Assembly (NCBI RefSeq): GCF_032380675.1
Contig: NZ_JAWDIX010000001.1
Span: 868,001-932,000, forward strand
DNA length: 64,000 nt
Reading direction: 5' to 3'
Source of the DNA: Anaerolentibacter hominis
GTDB lineage: Bacteria; Bacillota; Clostridia; Lachnospirales; Lachnospiraceae
Both the position numbers and the translations under genes were made by a program. Below, piece after piece: positions 16,249 through 23,712 of this stretch. The notes beneath the pieces are model-generated. The model was not told where the DNA came from, did not search any database, and was given only the letters and a program-made list of their open reading frames with translations. Numbering within the stretch: position 1 is the first letter of the stretch; each line of letters begins with the position of its first letter.

Positions 16249-16815
16249 ATGAATTTGGATGATCAGGAAATTATACGGCTGTATTTTAACCGGGATGAAA
16301 AAGCCCTTGAGGAAACTGCCTTAAAATATGGATTGCGGCTGCGCATACTGTCGGAGCAGATTACAGGCAGCCTCCAGGATGCCCAGGAATGTGAAAATGA
16401 TACCTACCTGACAGCCTGGAACCGTATCCCGCCCCATGAGCCGGTCACTTATTTCTTTGCATTTCTGGCTAAAATTGTCCGGAATATTTCCATAAACTGC
16501 TGGAAACAGAAGAAAGCAAAGAAGCGCAGTGCCCATCTGGTGGAATTGACGAAGGAAATGGAAGAGTGCCTGCCCTCTCCATCTGATGTGGAGTGCAAAA
16601 TAGAGGATGCGGAATTTGGGAAAATACTGAATACCTTTCTGCGGGAGCAGAAGGAGGAGGCCAGGACCATATTCCTGAGAAGATACTGGTTTGCCGATCC
16701 GATCGCAGAGATTTCCCGCCGCTATGCCTTGAGTGAGAGCAAGGTGAAATCTCAGCTGTTTCGGACCAGGAAGAATCTGCGGGCTTATCTGGAAAAGGAG
16801 GGCTATGACTTATGA
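16249..16815 (+). CDS. RNA polymerase sigma factor, sigma-70/ECF type
   Basis: A 188-residue protein. Region 2 spans about residues 15-85 (LQDAQECENDTYLTAWNRIP); region 4 spans about residues 120-180 with the helix-turn-helix AEISRRYALSESKVKSQLF. It should direct RNA polymerase to a small regulon. The next gene overlaps by 4 bp and encodes a single-pass membrane protein, a typical anti-sigma position. The start follows GAGGAGAGAGGCGGC. Confidence 0.9.
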   Translation: MNLDDQEIIRLYFNRDEKALEETALKYGLRLRILSEQITGSLQDAQECENDTYLTAWNRIPPHEPVTYFFAFLAKIVRNISINCWKQKKAKKRSAHLVELTKEMEECLPSPSDVECKIEDAEFGKILNTFLREQKEEARTIFLRRYWFADPIAEISRRYALSESKVKSQLFRTRKNLRAYLEKEGYDL

Positions 16816-17843
16816 ATGGTGAAGAATTATTTGAAAAAATGGACTGTGTGGAGGAAGCGTTCGTCAGTGAAGCGGAAAATGCAGGAAAAGGGCGGGTATT
16901 TCGTCCCTGGATAAAATGGGGAGCGGCGGCAGCCTGTATCTGTCTGATCGCGGCGGGAGCATTATTATTAAAGCAGCCGGCGGGAAGGGCTCCGGACCAG
17001 GGGCCTGGGTCAGCAGCCCTTGACCATGATAGTAATGAACAGGCAGATAACTCTGACAACGATGGAGCGGTTACCGTCCCGGCGCTGGAACTGCCGGAAA
17101 AGGTGGAGGAAGGCGTGTGTATGGATATGATCGGCCTGGTGGTTTATCAGGGCCGTATCTATACCCAGGGAAGCCAGTATATCGGTGAGGACGCAGCGAA
17201 GGTGAAAGAACTGGTGGGAGACTACCTTGGATATGCCAAAGGCAATATCAGCGAGTGGTCGAAGCAGGATGACTATGCGAAGGAATTTGCGTCAACGGTA
17301 AGCGGTGAAATTTATTCTGTAAAGGGATACGACTCTAGCTTCCGGCTGTGTATGCAGGGTGTATACACGGAAAATGACGGTACGGAAGTGGACTATGTGG
17401 AATTTTATGAAAACCTGAACGGGATTTCTATCACAACCGGTGAAGATATTTTCGGCAGCAGGCTGAACATGAAGGAGAACTGGGAATCGGCAAAATTCCA
17501 GGAGCATGAGAACTGGGATAATGGCTGGCCGGATTATATTTATCAGGAACTGCCGGGCATTACACAGGACGACCTGAACGCTTTTCTGGATGAATTGTAC
17601 GCCGGAAAATTTGTAAACATGTGGCGGTCGGATCAATACAGTGATCCAAACGCCAAAGAGGACACGAATCAGCGTGACATATACAGTGAACCAAGCGGAC
17701 ATCTGTTTTTCTATATGAAGGATGGAACGAAGGTGGAGCTGCGGTTATTTGAAGGCGGCTATGTGGGTTATCAGCACCTGGGCTGGTATTTTGTAGAGAT
17801 GCCGGGGCAGATCTTTGAGAAAATATTTGCTGCCTGCAAATAG
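16812..17843 (+). CDS. Single-pass membrane protein coupled to the ECF sigma gene, possible anti-sigma factor
   Basis: A 343-residue protein: about 33 cytoplasmic residues, one membrane helix (AAAACICLIAAGALLLKQPA), an acidic low-complexity linker (SNEQADNSDNDGAV), and a large extracellular domain that I do not recognise. The start overlaps the sigma gene stop (ATGA). The topology fits an anti-sigma factor holding the sigma factor at the membrane, but no canonical zinc anti-sigma motif is present, so the role is inferred from position. The extracellular part may be the sensor. Confidence 0.72.
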   Translation: MNGEELFEKMDCVEEAFVSEAENAGKGRVFRPWIKWGAAAACICLIAAGALLLKQPAGRAPDQGPGSAALDHDSNEQADNSDNDGAVTVPALELPEKVEEGVCMDMIGLVVYQGRIYTQGSQYIGEDAAKVKELVGDYLGYAKGNISEWSKQDDYAKEFASTVSGEIYSVKGYDSSFRLCMQGVYTENDGTEVDYVEFYENLNGISITTGEDIFGSRLNMKENWESAKFQEHENWDNGWPDYIYQELPGITQDDLNAFLDELYAGKFVNMWRSDQYSDPNAKEDTNQRDIYSEPSGHLFFYMKDGTKVELRLFEGGYVGYQHLGWYFVEMPGQIFEKIFAACK

Positions 17844-17870
17844 ACAAAATAGAACATTCTGAACTACGAC

Positions 17871-17901
17871 AAGGAGAGAGGATTTTCCTCTCTCCTTTTT
17901 T
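17871..17901 (+). terminator. Terminator of the sigma operon
   Basis: AAGGAGAGAGGA pairs perfectly with TCCTCTCTCCTT across TTT, followed by a T-run. Confidence 0.92.
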
Positions 17902-17979
17902 GTAATTTATCCATGTTGATGGATGAGGGAAAAGATTGCTGCTGGATTGATCATCCTTCATAGACATAATATGTATCTA

Positions 17980-18008
17980 TTGACATAATACAACATATGT
18001 CATATAAT
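17980..18008 (+). promoter_or_regulatory. Promoter and operator of ilvD
   Basis: TTGACA at 17980-17985, 17 bases, TATAAT at 18003-18008. Within it TGACATA (17981-17987) and TATGTCA (17996-18002) form an inverted repeat over the spacer. ACATAATATG and ACAACATA repeats surround it. No T-box or other leader is visible. Confidence 0.82.
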
Positions 18009-18043
18009 ACAACATACAATTATAAAATAAGGAAGTGTACAGA

Positions 18044-19699
18044 TTGAGAAGTGACAGAATCAAGCAAGGAACCGAAGCAGCCCCTCAGAGAGCCCTGCTT
18101 TATGCGCTGGGCATGACCAGAGATGAATTAAAGCGTCCTCTGATCGGAATTGTAAGCTCACAAAATGAAATTGTGCCCGAGCATCGGAATCTGGACAAGA
18201 TTGTGGAGGCGGTAAAACAGGGAGTGGCCCTGGCAGGAGGGGTCCCTGTAGTTTTCCCTGCGATCGCGGTGTGTGACGGCATTGCCATGGGACATGAGGG
18301 AATGAAATATTCACTGGTAACCAGGGAGCTGATCGCCGATTCCACCGAAGCGATGGCGATGGCCCATCCTTTTGATGGGCTGGTCATGGTGCCCAACTGT
18401 GACAAGAATGTACCCGGACTTCTTATGGCGGCGGCGCGCCTTGATATTCCGGCTATCTTTGTGAGCGGAGGCCCGATGCTGGCAGGAACCCTGCACGGCA
18501 GGAAGATCAGCTACTCCACTGTCTCGGAGGGTGTGGCAGAGCTGCGGTCGGGGAGGATTACGGAGGCAGAACTGGAAGAATACGAGCAGGAGGCCTGTCC
18601 TACCTGCGGCTCCTGTTCCGGCATGTTTACGGCCAACAGCATGAATTGCCTGACAGAGGCGCTGGGGATGGCCCTGCCGGGAAACGGGACGATACCGGCT
18701 GTATATGCGGCCAGACTGCGGCTGGCGAAAAGAACCGGCATGCAGATCATGGAACTGGTACGGCGGGAGCTGAAACCCTCCGGGATTCTGACGAAGGCAG
18801 CCTTTCTCAACGCCCTGACGGTGGATATGGCGCTGGGATGCAGTACAAACAGTGTACTCCATCTGCCCGCGGTTGCAAGGGAATGTGGTATCAGCCTGGA
18901 ACTGGACCTGATTAATGAAATTGCAGAGAGGACTCCTAACCTGTGCCGTCTGGCCCCGGCCGGGGAACACTATATCGAGGAACTGGAACGAGCGGGCGGT
19001 ATTCCGGCGGTGATGTATGAACTGAATAAATTGGGGCTGCTGGATACCGGGCTGATCACCTGCACCGGAGCGAGTGTTCTGGAAACAATAGCCGGCCGGG
19101 ATATCCAGGATGAAGAAATAATCCGTCCCGCGGCCTCCCCTTACAGTAAAACAGGAGGAATAGCCGTTCTGCGCGGCAATCTGGCTCCGGAGGGCTGTGT
19201 GGTGAAGCGGTCCGCCGTGTCGGAGAAAATGCTGGTACATACCGGCCCCGCCAGAGTGTTTGACGGGGAAGAAGAGGCGTTAAAGGCGATTTATGCCGGG
19301 AAGATTCTGCCGGGCGATGTGGTGGTGATCCGCTATGAGGGGCCGAAAGGCGGCCCCGGCATGCGGGAAATGCTCAATCCCACATCCGCGATTATGGGCA
19401 GCGGCCTGGGAGAATGTGTTGCCCTGATCACCGACGGGAGATTCTCCGGAGCCACAAGAGGCGCGGCGATCGGCCATGTCTCCCCGGAGGCCGCGTCAGG
19501 CGGCACGATCGGCCTGATCGAAGAGGGCGATCCCATCGAGATTAACATACCGGACCACAGGATCAGCCTGCTGGTATCGGAGGAAACGCTGGAGCGGCGC
19601 AGAGCAGCCTGGAAGCCCAGAACAAAAGCGCTAAAAGGATACCTGCGGCGATATGCCAGGGAAGTGACGTCCGGAAGCACCGGCGCGGTGCTGGAATAA
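18044..19699 (+). CDS. ilvD: Dihydroxy-acid dehydratase (IlvD/Edd family)
   Basis: About 551 residues from the TTG at 18044, which lies 9 bases after AAGGAAGTG; a GTG at 18035 is too close to that site. Family Fe-S and substrate motifs are present: PNCDKNVPGLLMA near residue 115, CPTCGSCSGMFTANSMN near residue 185, and DGRFSGATRGAAIGHVSPEA near residue 462. It dehydrates dihydroxy acids in valine/isoleucine synthesis. It is unlinked to other ilv genes and has its own operator-bearing promoter, so a sugar-acid dehydratase of the same family remains possible. Confidence 0.88.
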   Translation: MRSDRIKQGTEAAPQRALLYALGMTRDELKRPLIGIVSSQNEIVPEHRNLDKIVEAVKQGVALAGGVPVVFPAIAVCDGIAMGHEGMKYSLVTRELIADSTEAMAMAHPFDGLVMVPNCDKNVPGLLMAAARLDIPAIFVSGGPMLAGTLHGRKISYSTVSEGVAELRSGRITEAELEEYEQEACPTCGSCSGMFTANSMNCLTEALGMALPGNGTIPAVYAARLRLAKRTGMQIMELVRRELKPSGILTKAAFLNALTVDMALGCSTNSVLHLPAVARECGISLELDLINEIAERTPNLCRLAPAGEHYIEELERAGGIPAVMYELNKLGLLDTGLITCTGASVLETIAGRDIQDEEIIRPAASPYSKTGGIAVLRGNLAPEGCVVKRSAVSEKMLVHTGPARVFDGEEEALKAIYAGKILPGDVVVIRYEGPKGGPGMREMLNPTSAIMGSGLGECVALITDGRFSGATRGAAIGHVSPEAASGGTIGLIEEGDPIEINIPDHRISLLVSEETLERRRAAWKPRTKALKGYLRRYAREVTSGSTGAVLE

Positions 19700-19780
19700 T
19701 CAGGCTGTTCCGGAATGGGAGACAGGGATGTATTTTGCAGGCGGATGATGTATGATAATCTAAGTTAAGAAAGAAAATGC

Positions 19781-19811
19781 TTGACTGTAAACCAGGTTTA
19801 TACTTTATGAT
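19781..19811 (+). promoter_or_regulatory. MerR-type promoter with 19-bp spacer
   Basis: TTGACT at 19781-19786, 19 bases, TATGAT at 19806-19811. The over-long spacer carries the dyad TAAACC-A-GGTTTA (19788-19800). This is the layout that MerR proteins untwist, pointing to autoregulation by the product of the next gene. Confidence 0.78.
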
Positions 19812-19843
19812 ATAGCTCTGGAAACTGGGAAGGAGTGAAGGGT

Positions 19844-20686
19844 ATGACGGTGAAAGAAGCAGAGGAAAAGACCGGACTGGCCAGATCCAATATCCGCTAT
19901 TATGAGAAGGAGGGTCTGCTTTTCCCGGGACGCAATGAGAAGAACGGCTATCGGGATTACTCGGAGGAGGATATCAGGCAGCTTCAGAAGATTGCGTTTT
20001 TAAGAACTCTGGGCGTAACGGTGGAAGATATACGGGAGATAAGCACGGGCGGCAGGAATTTAAGAGCAGTCATCCAGAAACAAAATGAAAGGCTGGAAGC
20101 GGAACTGGATGGCCTGATTCATAATAAGGCTATTATGCAAAAAATACTGCAGGAAAAAGACATTACTTTCGATTGCCTGAATGTGGAAGCTTATACAGCG
20201 GTTCCCGAAAGCTATATCAGGACGAACAGGGAACTGCTGCGGTTGGATGCAGTCTCCTTTTTCTATTGCTGGGGAGGACTTTTTATCTGGCTGCTGATAA
20301 CAGTGCTCAGCGTGCTGGCAGCACTGTTATCTGTGGGCGTCCTGCCGGAGCAGATTCCGGTGCAGTGGAGCGGGGGAGAGGGTGTAACCTTGGTCAGCCG
20401 GTGGTTTATATTTGCCTACGCCGTGGCCTGTCCTGTGATCCGGTATCTGCTGCGGCCTGCCCTGGGAAGCTTTTTATTTCGTAATTTTCAGCTGGCCTGT
20501 ACGGATACGGTGACGGATTATATTTCTAATTTCCTATGTTTTGTCGCTCTCACTATACAGGTGTTTACCATTTTATTCGTATTTAGACTGGTCAGGAATA
20601 TTGCTGCTGTACTGGTTCTGGACGGTATCGTATTCGGTGTACTGCTCATCCTGGGATATCGGAGTATCCTCGGGGAGAAAGCTTAA
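19844..20686 (+). CDS. MerR family regulator fused to a membrane domain
   Basis: A 280-residue protein. The N-terminal MerR helix-turn-helix (EEKTGLARSNIRYYEKEGLL) and dimer coiled coil (to about residue 110) are followed by four or five hydrophobic helices from about residue 130 to the end. The membrane half contains LPEQIPVQWSGGEGV, resembling DUF1648-type membrane domains. A membrane-tethered MerR probably senses a cell-surface condition. The ATG at 19844 follows AAGGAG. A GNAT gene copy follows, now broken. Confidence 0.85.
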   Translation: MTVKEAEEKTGLARSNIRYYEKEGLLFPGRNEKNGYRDYSEEDIRQLQKIAFLRTLGVTVEDIREISTGGRNLRAVIQKQNERLEAELDGLIHNKAIMQKILQEKDITFDCLNVEAYTAVPESYIRTNRELLRLDAVSFFYCWGGLFIWLLITVLSVLAALLSVGVLPEQIPVQWSGGEGVTLVSRWFIFAYAVACPVIRYLLRPALGSFLFRNFQLACTDTVTDYISNFLCFVALTIQVFTILFVFRLVRNIAAVLVLDGIVFGVLLILGYRSILGEKA

Positions 20687-20712
20687 ACTTGAATAAAAGG
20701 AGAAATTACAGC

Positions 20713-21032
20713 ATGATTCGGAACATGAAACCGGAGGATATGGGGCAGATAATGGATATCTGGCTGAGTGCCAATCTGGATGCCCATCCCTATGGGAGGA
20801 TAATGCCCGGCTTCTGGGTTTTATCGGTTTGGAGAAGGATTATATCGCCGGAATCTTTGTGGATCGGGCAGCCAGATCCCAGGGAATTGGTACCCGGCTT
20901 CTGGATAGGGTGAAAGAAAACCATGACACGCTCACACTCAAGGTTTATGCAAAGAATGAGAGGGCGCTCCGGTTCTATGAACGGGCCGGTTTCCGAATGG
21001 GAGCACAGGATAGAGAGGAAGAAACCGGTGAA
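20713..21032 (+). pseudogene. Broken copy of a GNAT acetyltransferase gene
   Basis: Nearly identical to the intact gene at 22256-22678, beginning in the shared leader AAAGGAGAAATTACAGC. Relative to that copy, 73 bases are missing after the codons for NLDAHP, which shifts the frame and creates an early stop at 20911-20913. The second half (EKDYIAGIFVDRAARSQGIG) continues in another frame. Similarity ends near 21030. It sits after the MerR-membrane gene. Confidence 0.88.
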
Positions 21033-21203
21033 CTGTCAACTGACAATTCGTCTACTTCATCACGGCTGCTGCAATAGATTGCATCTTTAAGAACGGGTGA
21101 GTTATAATAAATATAACCTCTGGCATCAACGGTGCTTGGATACCTTAATCTCATAATGAATGAAAAAGGAATAACAGCTGGATAAGTAGGAGATTTGATA
21201 AAA

Positions 21204-22259
21204 ATGGATGATAAAAGTTTGAGCATCAGAAGCAGTGCAGCAGAATTTCTGGTTTTTTCTGCCCAGGCTGGGGCAGATACAATAGAGGTACGTTATGAAG
21301 AGGGGACACTTTGGCTGACACAAAAAATGATGGGTGTCTTGTTTGATGTAGAAGCAAATACAATTACGTACCATTTAAAAGAAATATATGATAGCGGTGA
21401 ATTGGAAAGGGAGGCAACTACTCGAAAATTTCGAGTAGTTCAAATAGAGGGGACTCGTAACGTTGCGCGTAAAATGGATCATTATAATTTGGATGCTATT
21501 ATTTCAACTGGATACCGGGTAAATTCTATACGCGCTACTCAATTTAGAAGATGGGCTACGCAGGTATTAAAAAAGTTTACGTTGGAAGGGTATGTCCTGG
21601 ATCGTAAACGAATGGAGAACGGATCTTTTCTGGATGAAGATTATTTTGAAAAGCTTCTGGAAGAAATAAGAGAAATTCGTTTAAGTGAGCGGAGATTTTA
21701 TCAGAAAATTACTGATATTTATGCAACAAGCCTTGATTATGATAAGGATTCTCCGTTAACCAGACAATTTTTTGCCAAGGTTCAAAATAAAATGCATTAT
21801 GCAGTTTCTCATCAAACAGCGGCGGAAATTATATATAAACGGGCAGATAGCACCCAAAATCATATGGGATTGACATCATGGAAAAACTCTCCGGATGGAA
21901 AGATTTTAAAATCCGATGTAAATATTGCTAAGAATTATTTGACGAAGGGAGGGCCTGAAGATTTAGGACGAATCGTTAATGCATTTTTAGATTTGGCAGA
22001 AGGGCGGGCGAAACGGCACATTCCTATGACCATGCAGGACTGGGCAGAACGCATCGACAAATTTTTATTATCGGATGATCGAGATGTTTTGCTAAATGCA
22101 GGGAAAATATCTATGGAAATTGCAAAAGACTATGCAGAGACTGAATATGAAAAGTACCGTATTGTACAGGATCAATTGTTTGAATCTGACTTTGATAAAA
22201 TGGTTATGGAGGCGGTATGGTATGTTTATATTCATTTAAAAGGAGAAATTACAGCATGA
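21204..22259 (+). CDS. RhuM family protein
   Basis: A 351-residue protein with the RhuM signature regions: VRYEEGTLWLTQKMMGVLFD, the ATTRKFRVVQIEGTRNV block, YNLDAIISTGYRVNS, and FRRWATQVLKKF. Members occur widely in mobile and defence-related loci and in Salmonella pathogenicity islands; their biochemical role is unsettled. The gene is clearly more AT-rich than its surroundings. The last seven codons are supplied by the leader of the next GNAT gene, and the stop overlaps that gene's start, suggesting insertion or recombination at this point. The ATG at 21204 follows AGGAG. Confidence 0.88.
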   Translation: MDDKSLSIRSSAAEFLVFSAQAGADTIEVRYEEGTLWLTQKMMGVLFDVEANTITYHLKEIYDSGELEREATTRKFRVVQIEGTRNVARKMDHYNLDAIISTGYRVNSIRATQFRRWATQVLKKFTLEGYVLDRKRMENGSFLDEDYFEKLLEEIREIRLSERRFYQKITDIYATSLDYDKDSPLTRQFFAKVQNKMHYAVSHQTAAEIIYKRADSTQNHMGLTSWKNSPDGKILKSDVNIAKNYLTKGGPEDLGRIVNAFLDLAEGRAKRHIPMTMQDWAERIDKFLLSDDRDVLLNAGKISMEIAKDYAETEYEKYRIVQDQLFESDFDKMVMEAVWYVYIHLKGEITA

Positions 22260-22678
22260 TTCGGAACATGAAACCGGAGGATATGGGGCAGATAATGGAT
22301 ATCTGGCTGAGTGCTAATCTGGATGCCCATCCCTTTATTCCGGAAGAATACTGGAAGAAAAATAAACAGGAGGCGGGAACATCAATACTCCAGGCGGAGG
22401 TTTATGTATGGGAGGATAATGCCCGGCTTCTGGGTTTTATCGGTCTGGAGAAGGATTATATCGCCGGAATCTTTGTGGATCGGGCGGCCAGATCCCAGGG
22501 AATTGGTACCCGGCTTCTGGATAGGGTGAAAGAAAACCATGACACGCTCACACTCAAGGTTTATGCAAAGAATGAGAGAGCGCTCCGGTTCTATGAACGG
22601 GCCGGTTTCCGAATGGAAGCACAGGACAGGGAGGAAGAAACCGGAGAGATGGAATTTCTTTTGCGGTGGACAAAATAA
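22256..22678 (+). CDS. GNAT family N-acetyltransferase (intact copy)
   Basis: A 140-residue protein with motif A as DRAARSQGIGTRLLDRV near residue 79 and the C-terminal NERALRFYERAGFRME motif, as in YjaB/RimI-like small GNATs. The start follows AAAGGAG and overlaps the RhuM stop (ATGA-type coupling). It is the complete version of the broken copy 1.5 kb upstream. Substrate unknown. Confidence 0.9.
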   Translation: MIRNMKPEDMGQIMDIWLSANLDAHPFIPEEYWKKNKQEAGTSILQAEVYVWEDNARLLGFIGLEKDYIAGIFVDRAARSQGIGTRLLDRVKENHDTLTLKVYAKNERALRFYERAGFRMEAQDREEETGEMEFLLRWTK

Positions 22679-22724
22679 TGGTATCCTTTTTGCGTCTATA
22701 TAAGTAAAGGACCAGGGAGGAAGA

Positions 22725-22764
22725 AGAGCGTAAGCTTGCCCCGGCAGGTTTTGCGCTCTTTGTT
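22725..22764 (+). terminator. Terminator after the GNAT gene
   Basis: AGAGCGTAA pairs with TTGCGCTCT (one G-T pair) around a GC-rich inner region, followed by TTGTTT. Confidence 0.8.
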
Positions 22765-22841
22765 TATCATGGAAGTAGATAAGACTCCCCCCTCTATAGG
22801 TGGTGAGTAAATAACAAATTCGTCTTGGAAGGAGGATCAAT

Positions 22842-23252
22842 ATGAAAAGGAAACTTATTTTAGCCGGTGTATTGCTGCTTTTGTTGATCGTGGGAGGATT
22901 ATTGGGTAAGAAGTTCCTGATCGGCACGAGACCCTTTCGGAATCTGTCCGCGGAGGATATCAAAAGCGCCGATGTAGAGCTGATACCCCCTGGCGTAATC
23001 ATCCAGATCGGCCAGAAGAAACTGCCTGAACTGGTTGATATATTGAATCGGACGGTGATCTATCAGGAGGATAATTCCTATGTGGAATACGATGGACAGG
23101 GAGTTGTTTTCACTATCCGGAAAACAGACGGCACTCAGGTTACTGTCATAGCCTATAATCCATTTTTGGTCATAGACGGCGTGGGATATCGAACGAAATA
23201 CGGACCATGTCAGGACTTGAGTAGTTTTGCGAATGATTTGCGGAGAAATTAA
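22842..23252 (+). CDS. Small membrane-anchored protein of unknown function
   Basis: A 136-residue protein with an N-terminal hydrophobic helix (LILAGVLLLLLIVGGLLG) and an outside domain of about 105 residues rich in beta-type sequence (VVFTIRKTDGTQVTVIAYNP, FLVIDGVGYRTKYG). It resembles small extracellular domains found with Clostridial BlaR1-type or peptidase-inhibitor-like proteins, but I cannot name the family. The start follows GGAGGATCAAT. A BlaI/BlaR1 pair follows. Confidence 0.72.
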   Translation: MKRKLILAGVLLLLLIVGGLLGKKFLIGTRPFRNLSAEDIKSADVELIPPGVIIQIGQKKLPELVDILNRTVIYQEDNSYVEYDGQGVVFTIRKTDGTQVTVIAYNPFLVIDGVGYRTKYGPCQDLSSFANDLRRN

Positions 23253-23275
23253 ATGAACAGTTTGATTGATTCTTG

Positions 23276-23336
23276 TTGACAAATTGGTCTAATGACGTTA
23301 AACTAAACATATCAACAGGTTTAATGATGTTAAACC
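23276..23336 (+). promoter_or_regulatory. Promoter and twin BlaI-type operators
   Basis: A possible -35 TTGACA at 23276-23281 is followed 17 bases later by TAAACT. Two 19-bp dyads, GGTCTAATGACGTTAAACT (23286-23304) and GGTTTAATGATGTTAAACC (23318-23336), the second a perfect 7-5-7 palindrome, are centred 32 bp apart, about three helical turns. They lie directly before blaI and should be its autorepression sites. Confidence 0.88.
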
Positions 23337-23350
23337 AAGGAGGAAGCAAG

Positions 23351-23710
23351 ATGGAGGAATATAAGCTGGGTGTGATGGAAACCCGATTTGCGGAACTGAT
23401 CTGGGAGAGGGAGCCGGTGGCTTCCGGTGAACTGATTAAGCTGTGCGCGGAGGAATTCGGATGGAAGAAATCTACTGCTTACACGATGCTGCGGCGTCTA
23501 TGCGAAAGAGGTATTTTTAAGAATGAGGAAAGTACCGTTTCGGCGCTGCTTTCCAGAGAGGAATTTCTGGGAAAGCAGAGCGAAGAATTTGTGGAGGAAA
23601 CCTTTGGCGGTTCCCTTCCCCGTTTTCTGTCCGCTTTTACCAGACAGCGAAAGCTGAGCGACGGGGAAATTGAGGAACTGAGAAAACTGATCGAGCAGAG
23701 CGGGAGGTAG
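23351..23710 (+). CDS. BlaI/MecI/CopY family repressor
   Basis: A 119-residue winged-helix protein starting MEEYKLGVMETRFAELIWER, with the DNA-reading helix in KKSTAYTMLRRLCERGIF. In this family the paired membrane protease cleaves or triggers cleavage of the repressor to induce target genes. The ATG follows AAGGAGGAAGC. The blaR1-like gene begins 2 bases after the stop, and two operator dyads lie upstream. Confidence 0.93.
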   Translation: MEEYKLGVMETRFAELIWEREPVASGELIKLCAEEFGWKKSTAYTMLRRLCERGIFKNEESTVSALLSREEFLGKQSEEFVEETFGGSLPRFLSAFTRQRKLSDGEIEELRKLIEQSGR

Positions 23711-23712
23711 AG

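Noticed and set aside
17902..18043. T-box leader before ilvD
   Set aside because: The gap is only about 140 bases and lacks the T-box AGGGTGGNACCGCG sequence and specifier stem; it holds a promoter with an operator dyad.
18311..19240. Minus-strand open frame of 309 codons
   Set aside because: Antisense shadow of ilvD; no ribosome site and no family features.
22899..23282. Minus-strand frame of 127 codons
   Set aside because: Antisense to the small anchored protein gene and crosses the blaI promoter.
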